A stretch of DNA of 34,842 nucleotides. Source: Phytomonas francai (taxonomy: Eukaryota > Euglenozoa > Kinetoplastea > Trypanosomatida > Trypanosomatidae). Shown here in pieces: positions 18,703 through 28,711 of the stretch. The position numbers and the translations under genes were made by a program. The notes under the pieces were generated by a model, which did no database searches, was not told where the DNA came from, and saw only the letters and a program-made list of their open reading frames with translations. The DNA lies in contig MJCC01000009.1 in the NCBI GenBank assembly GCA_001766655.1, positions 677,556 to 712,397 of the forward strand, written 5' to 3'. Every line of letters starts with the position of its first letter. Positions within the stretch are counted from its first letter, which is position 1.

Positions 18703-19116
18703 CGTAAAGCTGGAGGAAGAGGGGAGACGAAAAAGATTTTTTTGCTTCGTTATAGCGAGGAAACGAACACATAAATCGGAATTTCGTGTCTTTCGAATGA
18801 GGGAAAAGATAGCGTACATCGAATATTCAGTGCGAGAAAGGTAATAACGATAAAAATAAAATTATTATAATAGTTAAAAATAACAATATAATATAGTCAA
18901 GTTCTCAGAGGTAAAACACAAATCAACCTAATTCGAGGTTCTCAAAACTTTCATTTCCACAGCCCTTTCGACAGTCAAGAAGGTAAAACTTTGTCACAGG
19001 AAATATTGGTTGCTTTTATAATTTTCATTTTCCATATTTAGTTTATTTTCACTATTACTGGTTCATGACACCTTCTGAAACAGCTCCCCTCCCCCTATAG
19101 ATCGCATACCTGTTCA

Positions 19117-19166
19117 TTATATATTTATATATATATATATAGATATACATATATATATATATATAC
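19117..19166. repeat. TA-rich imperfect microsatellite
   Basis: Long run of alternating T and A with a few interruptions, in the gap downstream of DRBD3. Confidence 0.5.
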
Positions 19167-19661
19167 TTAACCCATTGCTGATACTAATTTATTTTTATCT
19201 CATTGGCAGTATACACAAAAAGGTACTACATCTTAGTATTTGCTTCTTAAAAAAAATCCAACGTACAAGAATGAAAATAATCTTGCCTGTAAGGGAGCAA
19301 TCAGAAGACTTTAAAGACAAGCAAAAGTGAGATAAATATGACGCCAAAAAAGGTATTATAAAAAAGGAGTTGCCTTCAAACTATACACCTTTTCTGTTCA
19401 AAGGTTAAATGAATTGTACAAACTTAATAAATGCATATCATGTTGTCTTGTCCTTCTATTATCTACATAAAAATTTAACGTAAAAACTCCTTTTCGGTTT
19501 GCATTTTATCCTTTTACGTACACTAGTTATTGTCGTTTAGGTGCGACATTATCTGACTTAGAGGGAAGATATATGAAGGTGCAACACAACTAGTGATTTG
19601 TTTTCTTTGATTTGCTTCTTTTTGAAAGGTGGTGTTGGGCAAGAGATAGATAGAAGGGGAG

Positions 19662-20657
19662 CTAATTCCAGTGTTGCGACGACGACCCGGCATACATTCC
19701 ACCCGCTCTTGTCGGCACATTCGGCGGCTGCGAAAGCGTTTGCTGTTGTTGTAGTGGACGCTGTGCTATTCCATTTTCGTCCACCACAATCGAAGTCATC
19801 GGGTTGGTGGTTTTAATTTCATCCATACGCGAGAACTGAATATCCAGCATGAAAGTTATAGTGTCTGCTAATGTAACAGGCTGTCCCTGAAGAATATTTT
19901 TAACATGCTCAGCACTTTCGCGATTATCAAATTGGACAAGAGCTTGGACGCGATTGTAGTTCCACTGACTAGACTCATTCTTAGGCAGCAGTACTATTCT
20001 TTGCACTGAGCCATAACTCGAGAAAATTTGGTAGACAATTTCCGGAGTGATTTGTGCAGCCGAGGAAACGTCGTACTGCGTATTAAACATGGACACCAGC
20101 AGTGTGCGGCTGATATGCTGTGTAGCAGTGAGACTCTGGTGATTGCTGTATCGTATGTACACGCGACGACCATCCACCTCAACGTAACCAGGTTCTTTAA
20201 AAAAGTCCACCAGCTGCTGAGCGGATTTTTTGCTTTCCATTTCCACAAGAGCTTGGTTCATTTGACGAAGCATCACAATATGTTTAATATTACCAAAATT
20301 AGCAGCAAAGTTTTGAATGCTTAGTTGCGTCACCTCGGGTGTGACATTTCTCATGTGAATTACGCTGCTGATGTCGCCAATGTCATTGTTACGAGACCGC
20401 ATCGAGCGGGAAGATTGGGTATTGGTTTGCGGGCCTGGCTGGATTTGCTGCTGCTGGCTCTGCTTCTTCGACTGGTCCATAAAAGTGGAAGATACAGGTT
20501 GCGGAAATCCTCCCTGGTACATTTGCCGTGCATCGTAGTTAGGAATCATCGTCCCGGACATGTTAGAAGTGACTTGGGACTGGAGCATGCCAGACGGGTA
20601 TGACATCATACCCGTCTGCCCATATACTTGATTCGACACAAATTGTTGCCCGTACAT
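19662..20657 (-). CDS. DRBD3: Two-RRM RNA-binding protein, DRBD3/PTB1-like
   Basis: Encodes 331 residues, ATG at 20657 (MYGQQFVSNQVYGQ); the frame is open slightly further upstream only from a TTG. The stop is TAG. Trypanosome DRBD3 binds 3' untranslated regions and controls stability of many mRNAs. Residues 1-95 are Gln/Met/Ser-rich and disordered. RRM1 spans about 98-172, with SVIHMRNVTPEV, GNIKHIVMLRQMNQALVEM and RRVYIRYS; its RNP motifs are degenerate, as in PTB-type RRMs. RRM2 spans about 184-280 (RTLLVSMFN, GSVQRIVLLPK, VQALVQFDNRESAEHV, LDIQFSRMDE). A Gln-rich tail follows. The length of about 330 fits DRBD3 rather than the longer DRBD4/PTB2. A 13-base C run lies about 95 bases upstream of the start. 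A strong palindrome lies in codons 14-23. Confidence 0.5.
   Translation of the reverse strand: MYGQQFVSNQVYGQTGMMSYPSGMLQSQVTSNMSGTMIPNYDARQMYQGGFPQPVSSTFMDQSKKQSQQQQIQPGPQTNTQSSRSMRSRNNDIGDISSVIHMRNVTPEVTQLSIQNFAANFGNIKHIVMLRQMNQALVEMESKKSAQQLVDFFKEPGYVEVDGRRVYIRYSNHQSLTATQHISRTLLVSMFNTQYDVSSAAQITPEIVYQIFSSYGSVQRIVLLPKNESSQWNYNRVQALVQFDNRESAEHVKNILQGQPVTLADTITFMLDIQFSRMDEIKTTNPMTSIVVDENGIAQRPLQQQQTLSQPPNVPTRAGGMYAGSSSQHWN
20591..20618. promoter_or_regulatory. 28-base near-perfect palindrome inside DRBD3 5' coding region
   Basis: Thirteen-base arms (CAGACGGGTATGA and its exact complement) are separated by two bases. In mRNA this would form a stem of about 12 pairs, starting about 40 bases after the start codon. 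Function is inferred only. Confidence 0.5.
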
Positions 20658-21152
20658 AACCGGTGACAAAAGGAACAAAGCGAAATTAAATTAGAAAACG
20701 AACTTAAAAATTAAGGAAATTCGTGTAGGTAACCAGCCTTGATTATTAAGGGGGGGGGGGGGATGAGTCAATATAGTAAATAGAAACCCACTTATAGCTG
20801 GTAAAAGATCAAGATAAAAGGTAAAGGAAGAAAGAAAGGATAATTTTGAGATTGAATTTTTAAAAGTTCTGCATAATTTTTATTTTGAATAAAAGGGGAA
20901 AAACACGCACCTTAGGGGCCTTAGTTTGGTCGAAATAGGGGTTTAATCTTCATTTTTGAAAAGTCCTTACACCAGGATTTTGAAAAGCATCTTCTATAAT
21001 ATCTTTTTAGTAAAATATACTATGTTCTATAATTCGAGAGAAAAACAAAAATGCACCTCTATTTCAGAGTGTTGCGATAAAATGGTGTTTCTGATTTCCT
21101 TCCTGCTCTTAATTTCTATATATCAAAACGATTACAAACCCATTGAATGCAT
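20658..21152. other. Intergenic, leader of DRBD3
   Basis: AT-rich with a 13-base G run at 20750-20762 (C run on the coding strand, a possible polypyrimidine tract). No gene supported. Confidence 0.5.
20750..20762. repeat. G13 homopolymer
   Basis: Thirteen G on the plus strand, hence C13 upstream of the DRBD3 start on the coding strand. Confidence 0.5.
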
Positions 21153-24100
21153 TTATGCAAATTCTCGTTCCAATTGGTGGATACGCTTTTCGATGTTATC
21201 ACTTCGACGACGTCTCTGGCGCTCGACAAAAACGGAATCCATTACTTTTATTTGACTCCCACCTTTCGACGGCAATATACCATTCGAGACAGCTACATCT
21301 GCGGATTCGAAAAAGTTTCTGTTCTCCAAACCCGAAAAAGGCGTCACACATTTCCGTGCATTTGTGCTGGTGAAATTCTTCTTGTTCGCCTTTGGTATGC
21401 AAGACTGACTGCGGTACATGTAGAAGCGATCAGGTACATCCTTACTGGCGGTACGTGAGGGCAACGGACGGACACCAGCCCCGGAAGTTGCCATTTTGCG
21501 TCTTTGCCCAGGAGCAGAGCGACACCGCTGCTCTCGGATACGCTCGGACAGACGCTTGGGGGCCGCTTCATAAAGCGCACGAAGATCGGTCGGTCCGACA
21601 AAGGAGGGTACTGCGATACTTTTGGACGACTGCGCCGTGTGAAAATTATGAGGGGGGGCGCCCTGGCACACAGATAATCCATTCTGTGAATTGACAGACG
21701 ATATTGCTTTAGCGTTAGTCAAGGCAGCATCTCGCTTTGCAGGGTCACAAACCACATCGGCGTCCCTCCAGAAATATTGCTTCGCAGAAAGATACTCGCG
21801 CGTAGTTGGTGAGGCGAAAGTTGCGGTTTGGTAGGGACTCCGAGGGGCAATTAACGCCGGCTGCGGCGTGAGTTGTTCTGTCTGTTTTATTTCTGAAGAA
21901 GGTGAAGGAAACAGCTGAGGATCAGGCGCCCTGGCATTAAGAAGTGCAGAAGTGGCTCCATCTGATCGCTGTTGCTCAGTTGAACTTACTTCTTTTCGCT
22001 CCGGCTCTTCAGAATGCGTTATCTCACGCGTGGAGAAGCTTATAAAGCGCTTTTCTGGTATCTTAGCAACACTCTGTTCCTGCGTACCAGTCTGACTTTT
22101 GGTGATTCGGTCTTGCCCATGCTGATCATAATCGGCAGAAGCACCCAGAAAGGGCTTTTGACAGCTCTGTATCTGAGATTCTTGAGGACTTGATTGTATC
22201 TGTGTTGTCATGGTCAGACCCTGCAATTCCATCAGCCGCCGCTCCGCAGCGGCTGTCTTGCAGCGGAGGGAGTTCAGCAGAGCAATTTCCTCAACGTTCA
22301 TTCCTTCCATAGCCTTTAGCTTCTCATAACTCCGGATGGTTTCTCGTGTTCCGTGGAGGGCCTTTTCCATAGCGTCGGTGGAAGAGTTCATCGCCTGCAA
22401 TTTTGCATTGAGATGCTCTAGGTCCGAAATGGTGTTGGCGATACTCGCCACTGGGGCCCCACTGACGACATCACTAGAAGGCGCTGCGCTCGTGGAATGG
22501 AATGGTGGTAATGCGGCTCCCACAGAGGCATCGTTTATAGCCAACGTCTGGGTTTGGGTTTGTGCAGATAACATTGGCTGAGGTTTGACAGAGTCGCGAG
22601 GCGACTGCATCTGGGACAAGGCTTGGTCTTTACCATAGCCCAGTAGGTGACCTTTGCGTTCCTCCGTGGCGGCTGTAAGTTTAAACGCGGAATCCTCTCC
22701 AATGCGCGCGGCACGCAGCTGTATCTCTGAAAGCTCCAGATTCAGATTTAGCAACTCATTCTTTTGCTTGATGCTTTTTTGCAAAAGTTGTGCTTGCTCC
22801 AGAGGAGTGAGCCCGTGCTGCTCGTGTGACACATACAAAGGCAGCGAGTGCACTAGAGGGGTGGGTGCTAAAGTGGGTTGAGGAAGCTTAGGAATTGGAG
22901 GGTAAAGGGCAACATTCTCAGACTTCTGGCACAAGGAATCGCCAACTGTGACCGGAAGCGCTGGCTGCTGCTTCGAGTGTGAAAAATCATTTGATGTGAG
23001 TGGCGGTGCTGCGGAATTTGTAGTAGCTAAAGAAACAGGTACGGACGGAGCAACATTTATTTTGCTTATTAAATCGTCCGCGTAACGTTTGAATTCATTC
23101 ATTTCGATTGATGTCAGAAATGGTTGCTTCACATCCGGCACAGTAAGTGATTTGGCCTCTGTATTGGATTGAGTGGTACCATGATTATCTTGCAAAATAG
23201 GTGTGTTGGATGCAGGTTGCTCAGGCACTAGTTTGACATCATCCCTTGCTACAGGCACTGTCTGTTCCCGGGGCACTTGCACCAAGAGATTAGGACTTGG
23301 AAGAGAGACAAAGAGCTGCTCTGTAGCACTGTGCGTGCGCTCCTGAGAAGGCTGAGGCGGCTGCAACTCTTGGGGTGACTCCGGCACGCTCGCCAAGGGT
23401 TTTATTGCCGGGGAAGAATATGTGGCGTCTGGAAAAGTGGATTTGTATGGATCGCTTCTTATAGACGCTGTGGGGAGGTCATTCGAAGTAGCAGTAGTTG
23501 CTGTTGTCTCACCAATTACTACACGCCCACGCAAATGCAGCAGTGGGGGCGGTTTCTGAAAGACATCAGTGGATGGAATTGGTGGTACCTCCAAATACTG
23601 TGCACCCGTGTATGCGATTACATTATTTAGAAAAGGAGACGACGCGGTGATATCCATGCATTCCACGCTTTTTTTAAATCCATTCATATGAGCTTCAGAA
23701 TCACCAAGCTGAGCGGAATAAAGTCGAACCTTCGGGCTGCAAGACTGTTGACCCTGGTGACGCGAGAAGGTGAGAAGCGACGGAACCCTATTGCTGTCTT
23801 GGGCCTGAAATCCGTAGGCGTTAGGCTGAATAGCATCGATGCGCTGGTAGATTGGGGTCTGGAAATCATCTATGGGGCCCATCCTTGGGGGTTCCGGTGG
23901 CGGCCTCAACACAGTACTGGATTGCTGAACCGGAATACCAGTTTTCCTCGAGTGCAAATCATTCTGAAATTCATTGGAATACGGCGGAATCCCCGATATA
24001 GTTAATCTGGGAGCCATTCGAGCATCTTGATCTCCCCCAATCCACGCATCGCTGCTCTGATCAAATCTTACCCTAGTAGAATTCAATTGCTGACAACTCC

Positions 24101-27100
24101 TCTTGCATCGACAACAGCAAAAAGAAGAATGATGATGGTGGTGATGATGGTGATGACATCTTTTTTTGTGATACTTTACGCCGTTTGAAGTAGACATCTC
24201 CTCATAGTCGGTGCCATTGTCAGATCTCAGGGGTTCTTCTCTCGAATTATGCGAGGCATCGGTGCCTGTGAAGCATTTACTAGTCGTTGTCGTGCAGGTT
24301 GTTGCTGTGTCAGACAGCGCTGGTTCATCCTCCATCGAATACATGGTGGCGCAAGGCTCTTTGTTCAACGTTGGCGACACACCTTTCGACCGTTCAACAT
24401 CACGGAAAGTGAGTCGGTCGGAAGCTGCAAATGATGGCTTGACCTGAGAATGCACTGATAGAGGCGATCGCGCGTGGGGGCTGATTTCCTCTGTCTTTGC
24501 GACTTCGATGATAGGCCTTGGAGATATCTTTTCCAGAGTTTTTCCTAGGGCTAAAGGTACTCCTTGCGAGGGTGTTTTGAGAGGAATGTCCTCTTTGCAA
24601 ATACCACCTTTCTCCCCCTTTTCAACGCTGCGCTTTCCCTCCTCAATATAGTAACTATCCTGCACATCTCGCGCTGGCATGGGACACTCGGTCCCTACAC
24701 TTGAGTAAGAAGGAAGAAGAATGTGGGAGATGTTATTAAAGAGTGTTTTAGATTGTTCTTTTAAAAAATCGTCGGGTCCCGCCTTATTTATGAATGATCC
24801 AGCTTTGCTTGTTTCCTCCTCTATATGGGAGATTAAAAGATCAATCGCCTCTTTGATAATATCGGTCCTGCCTTCAATCGGCCACATTTGCTGTGTCCAG
24901 TTTGCTGTGATAAGGTATTTGTGCGCTGGCGAGGCTTGATCCCTGACCCATTGGGGGATTCTAGAATCCCGAGAATGAGAAAAAATATAAAAAACCTGTT
25001 TTTCGTGATCATCATTGGCGGACATGGCATATACCATGGCCTTTGCTTTTTTAGCAAAACTTCGGATGCTGTCGTCTATTGCTTCTTGGTTCTCAAGTTT
25101 GCTTAACTGGTTTTGTAGGCGACCCAACAGGGTGCAGTATCGCTTCCTTAGTGGCACAATGGCTGTCTCTGAGATACCCGACAAGGATAACACATGCATA
25201 AAAAAAAAGCACCACGGCGCAGACCTCAGATGCTTATCCACCACACAGATGTCCGCCGCTGCCTCTAACATCTTCAAAAGTTGTCCTTGGAACTTCTCAA
25301 GTTGTAGTCCACTGTGATGAAGTGCGTGGATGGTATGGAGAGCCTCTAGGCTGCCATGGACAGCTGGGTAGTCCTCGTTGATGTCGTCACAGGATTCATT
25401 ATTGTTTTCACAGTGCAGGACAGTCTTTTCCAGGCGCTGCTCCAGCATTTCCGAATAGTAAACCAATACCAAAATTCGGAAGCACAAGACAAGGGTACGC
25501 AAAACGACAGTACTCTCGTGATCTGTTAGGGTGATAGTATTGCTAAAAGACATAGAGATAGAAGCTTCATAACTAGCCGCAAGGTCACGAGCCTTGTAGG
25601 GCAACACTGCATTGGCCTTTACCCACGCCGCTAAAGTATGCTCTATCGCAGCATGAAATTGCCGCTTGCACAAAGCAACCTCCTCAGCTTGAAGCTTGTC
25701 AACTCCATCCTCGTCAAAAATGTTCTTTTTGATCGACGAAGCGTAATTATTACGTGCATCAATTAGACTTTCTGTTACGGTGAATAGAAACATCACAATG
25801 GATGCAATACACAACTCCTGCGAGATAGACTCCTGGATGTAATTGACAAGAGAAAGGTTGTTAGACAGCTCTGCCTCGTATAATGCATAGCAAAGTGCTG
25901 ACCCAGTAGCAATGCTCTTCAAGCTATCATCTTTCGTCGAGGCCTGGAGAAAGGTGCGAACTACTTCGTTGGGTTTTTTTTTAAAAATTACTGCGCAGTC
26001 CTCAAGCCATTCGGTATTATTCGCAAAAAATAAAGTTCCAGTATTTAGACTTTGCGCAATTTGGAGCGAAAATAGCTTCAGTAGAGATATTAAGCTATGA
26101 CGACGCTGACCCACGGCGAGCAAAACGATAGGTATACACAATGAATAAGGAAGGTCCGTAGTTTGAATGGACAGGAGGTCGACTGCCAGAGTAAACGCAT
26201 ACTCGACCTTTTTCGCATCGGTAAAGGCATACGGAGGAACGTCAATACATGGAGGCTCTCTTTGTACAAGAGACCATGTTATTGCTTCGGTTTCGTTGTC
26301 AACACCAACGAAAAGATGGATATCAAAACAGGAGGCCAGAAGGACTATACCCATGGCGTGTACAACCATTCCACACCCTTCCTTAGGAAGTATCGCGCAT
26401 ACATCCCCGCTTGGAAGTGCTTCCAAGACCACACACCGGCGGACAACCTCCTCTGCAAATGAAAGCAGTGGTGCGTGCGTGGAAAGGTTATCTAAAAAGA
26501 ACAAAAATTCTGTTGAAAGACGACTCTTTCCATAATCGTCCTTATCGTTCGTGGAATAATTCTCTTTGTTGAAAATAATATCACGCAGCCTTTGGTTTAT
26601 TGTTTTAGTCTCAATCTTAAGGTGTGGGTTATTTCTATGATATTGTTCTATTAAATTGCTAAAGAATTGGTCCGTATACACAATGTGATTGGCGCGACTA
26701 CGTCCATCCATGGTGAATTGCAAAATCCGCGTTAGCGTCGAGAGATCTTTCCAATCTGCATCAGTGACAGGAGAAAAGAGCTGTAGCAAGAGCAAGAATA
26801 CACGGTGAATCAAAAGGGTATGAGCCGGTGTTAGGACAGCTCGTCGAAGGGCTGGGGCAATTTGCCTGAGAAGGATCTCGCCTAATTCTTGACGACCGAC
26901 AGACTCCGATACAAGGATGTCAGAAAGCAACGCTAAAGACCTCTCAAATGTAACACTTTCATCAACATTTTTAGGCTCCAAGATATCGGAAGCGATGGAC
27001 ATTACTTTTTCATTCAAACTTTTTTTCTTCAAATCGACGCCTTTCAAGTGAAGGAATACCGCAATTCTACCATCTGTACAAAACAGTTCATGTTGCCCAA

Positions 27101-28454
27101 TGGGTAGAAGCTTAATCGCATCCGTAGCTGTTTCGGCACCAGCCTTGAAATCTGAATGACGTGTCGGCTGTTGAAGTTTAGGGAGTTTCCTCTCGGAAAG
27201 CATCTGTTGTCCAATTTGCTTTAGGTCATTTGTTGCTCTGTTGGCAAGAAACACTCGAACCTCAATGGTGCTAGCTCCGTCAAAGGCAAAAAGTTTTAAA
27301 TCTTTTGTAAGAATAAATGTTGCTCGCGGACCACCTGGATGTTGCGGGTCTTCGCTTAGTTGCATTGTTGCGAGCGCTAAAGGGTTCGAAATTTGAAGTG
27401 TTACAGGAAGTGGTTGACACACAGCCACAAGTTCGTCCTTGTTTGATGAATATGTAAGCTGGAGAATAAAAGATTCACTCCCCACACGCATCAAAAAAGA
27501 AAACAGTGGGATGGGGGTTGACTCGACTGTCACCGGGCAATTGGCATGATTGTCCCCTTCCGAAGGTGAAACAATGAACCCAAGACTTTGGAAGGTTCGC
27601 CGCATGGGGGGATTCGGATCAGTGAGGTTAACAATAATTTCGTGATAAAACGCACATGCAATAGTGCTCGACTGTGAAGATCCCCTGCATCGACTCACTG
27701 GCTCAATGAGAGCAAATACAGTAAGAGAGAATGAAGGGGCCGAAGGTGTCTCCTCCATTTGCATCGCTTTTACTGGTGTATCAATGGAACACCGCAGCAG
27801 AGTCACGCTACCGCTATTGGGGTCGATATAGATACCAGAATTCACAGCATAGTCCTCCTCAACGTCCCACCGCCGCCATAGCTTGCGTACAAGACAACCA
27901 ACCAAAAGATGCAAACCACCTTCTTGTGTATCACGCACCAGCACAGCCAATATAAGCGCACCCTTGGCGGCGAAGTATTTAAGCCGGGCATTGTACACAA
28001 TGAAGAATCCTTGTGTGGCATTCTTCTCTTTCTTAGTGTTGGGGGGATGGTCACGGGGTGAGGACACGAGTTCATGTAGCTCTTTCGAAAAACTGCGTGG
28101 CGTAGACCGCAACTTCCATGGTTTATCAAGTACATGCTCCAGAAGCACAAAGTCTACCCCTTTCTTGGACAGGAGAAAAAGACCCGCGAAAGAGCCATCG
28201 CTCACGATATGTGTGATGATTTGGGTCTTCGCGTATGATATATCCTTGATACGCTTCGGTCCAGTTTGCCTGACCCATATTGTAGGCACATTGGCAGTGT
28301 CAGCGTAGAAGAGCACAGCCCGAGCCGCGAGACGCTTTTGGATTCTGTCAATTTCCCTCACTCTCAAGACCGAGAGATGCTTTGGGGTCGTGAGACTTCC
28401 TTTGGTGGGGTCAAATAAAAGAAACTCATAAGGGGCTAAGTCTACTGAGCTCAT
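21153..28454 (-). CDS. Giant protein of unknown function, 2433 residues
   Basis: ATG at 28454, TAA stop, no interruption. I recognise no family with confidence. Residues 1 to about 480 are beta-rich with repeated hydrophobic strands (FAGLFLLSKKGVDFVLLEHV, SLTVFALIEPVSR), as in a beta-propeller-like domain. About 480-1280 is mainly helical (LLLQLFSPVTDADWKDL, VVLRTLVLCFRILVLVYYSE) and resembles helical-repeat scaffolds. From about 1300 it is low-complexity, Ser/Pro/Gln-rich, interrupted by a His9 run (1434-1442) and a Cys-rich patch CCCRCKRSC (1446-1454). Short coiled coils occur near 1890-1930 and 2010-2080, and a basic helix ends the protein (ERQRRRRSDNIEKRIHQLER). A propeller plus helical repeats plus disordered tail suggests a large trafficking, ciliary or flagellar scaffold, which is inference only. 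Confidence 0.5.
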   Translation of the reverse strand: MSSVDLAPYEFLLFDPTKGSLTTPKHLSVLRVREIDRIQKRLAARAVLFYADTANVPTIWVRQTGPKRIKDISYAKTQIITHIVSDGSFAGLFLLSKKGVDFVLLEHVLDKPWKLRSTPRSFSKELHELVSSPRDHPPNTKKEKNATQGFFIVYNARLKYFAAKGALILAVLVRDTQEGGLHLLVGCLVRKLWRRWDVEEDYAVNSGIYIDPNSGSVTLLRCSIDTPVKAMQMEETPSAPSFSLTVFALIEPVSRCRGSSQSSTIACAFYHEIIVNLTDPNPPMRRTFQSLGFIVSPSEGDNHANCPVTVESTPIPLFSFLMRVGSESFILQLTYSSNKDELVAVCQPLPVTLQISNPLALATMQLSEDPQHPGGPRATFILTKDLKLFAFDGASTIEVRVFLANRATNDLKQIGQQMLSERKLPKLQQPTRHSDFKAGAETATDAIKLLPIGQHELFCTDGRIAVFLHLKGVDLKKKSLNEKVMSIASDILEPKNVDESVTFERSLALLSDILVSESVGRQELGEILLRQIAPALRRAVLTPAHTLLIHRVFLLLLQLFSPVTDADWKDLSTLTRILQFTMDGRSRANHIVYTDQFFSNLIEQYHRNNPHLKIETKTINQRLRDIIFNKENYSTNDKDDYGKSRLSTEFLFFLDNLSTHAPLLSFAEEVVRRCVVLEALPSGDVCAILPKEGCGMVVHAMGIVLLASCFDIHLFVGVDNETEAITWSLVQREPPCIDVPPYAFTDAKKVEYAFTLAVDLLSIQTTDLPYSLCIPIVLLAVGQRRHSLISLLKLFSLQIAQSLNTGTLFFANNTEWLEDCAVIFKKKPNEVVRTFLQASTKDDSLKSIATGSALCYALYEAELSNNLSLVNYIQESISQELCIASIVMFLFTVTESLIDARNNYASSIKKNIFDEDGVDKLQAEEVALCKRQFHAAIEHTLAAWVKANAVLPYKARDLAASYEASISMSFSNTITLTDHESTVVLRTLVLCFRILVLVYYSEMLEQRLEKTVLHCENNNESCDDINEDYPAVHGSLEALHTIHALHHSGLQLEKFQGQLLKMLEAAADICVVDKHLRSAPWCFFFMHVLSLSGISETAIVPLRKRYCTLLGRLQNQLSKLENQEAIDDSIRSFAKKAKAMVYAMSANDDHEKQVFYIFSHSRDSRIPQWVRDQASPAHKYLITANWTQQMWPIEGRTDIIKEAIDLLISHIEEETSKAGSFINKAGPDDFLKEQSKTLFNNISHILLPSYSSVGTECPMPARDVQDSYYIEEGKRSVEKGEKGGICKEDIPLKTPSQGVPLALGKTLEKISPRPIIEVAKTEEISPHARSPLSVHSQVKPSFAASDRLTFRDVERSKGVSPTLNKEPCATMYSMEDEPALSDTATTCTTTTSKCFTGTDASHNSREEPLRSDNGTDYEEMSTSNGVKYHKKRCHHHHHHHHHSSFCCCRCKRSCQQLNSTRVRFDQSSDAWIGGDQDARMAPRLTISGIPPYSNEFQNDLHSRKTGIPVQQSSTVLRPPPEPPRMGPIDDFQTPIYQRIDAIQPNAYGFQAQDSNRVPSLLTFSRHQGQQSCSPKVRLYSAQLGDSEAHMNGFKKSVECMDITASSPFLNNVIAYTGAQYLEVPPIPSTDVFQKPPPLLHLRGRVVIGETTATTATSNDLPTASIRSDPYKSTFPDATYSSPAIKPLASVPESPQELQPPQPSQERTHSATEQLFVSLPSPNLLVQVPREQTVPVARDDVKLVPEQPASNTPILQDNHGTTQSNTEAKSLTVPDVKQPFLTSIEMNEFKRYADDLISKINVAPSVPVSLATTNSAAPPLTSNDFSHSKQQPALPVTVGDSLCQKSENVALYPPIPKLPQPTLAPTPLVHSLPLYVSHEQHGLTPLEQAQLLQKSIKQKNELLNLNLELSEIQLRAARIGEDSAFKLTAATEERKGHLLGYGKDQALSQMQSPRDSVKPQPMLSAQTQTQTLAINDASVGAALPPFHSTSAAPSSDVVSGAPVASIANTISDLEHLNAKLQAMNSSTDAMEKALHGTRETIRSYEKLKAMEGMNVEEIALLNSLRCKTAAAERRLMELQGLTMTTQIQSSPQESQIQSCQKPFLGASADYDQHGQDRITKSQTGTQEQSVAKIPEKRFISFSTREITHSEEPERKEVSSTEQQRSDGATSALLNARAPDPQLFPSPSSEIKQTEQLTPQPALIAPRSPYQTATFASPTTREYLSAKQYFWRDADVVCDPAKRDAALTNAKAISSVNSQNGLSVCQGAPPHNFHTAQSSKSIAVPSFVGPTDLRALYEAAPKRLSERIREQRCRSAPGQRRKMATSGAGVRPLPSRTASKDVPDRFYMYRSQSCIPKANKKNFTSTNARKCVTPFSGLENRNFFESADVAVSNGILPSKGGSQIKVMDSVFVERQRRRRSDNIEKRIHQLEREFA

Positions 28455-28711
28455 CGAAAAGGCTATGGTAGACGGAATCTACTAAAAATTAAGTTGAATA
28501 TATTTTGTGGTACAAAAACAGTAGCAAAATAAAAAAGAAAGGAAAACAGCAACGTGTGTAATAAAGAATGTTTTCTTTCTGTTCAGTAACAGCCATTCAA
28601 ACAGTGCTAATTTATTTTTACAAATATCAAGATACCCCGTCCTTTCTGCCTCACAAGACTACATTATGAGCAACAAAAAAAGCTAGAGACGGAGGCTGGT
28701 GCACAAGCAGT

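Larger units (their letters stand above)
17235..19661. other. 2.4 kb AT-rich intergenic region
   Basis: The largest gap in the window. It holds two tiny candidate ORFs behind acceptor-like signals (17826-17945 and 18544-18702), many A/T runs and a TA-rich microsatellite (about 19117-19166). I see no known protein, tRNA or snRNA. Confidence 0.5.
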
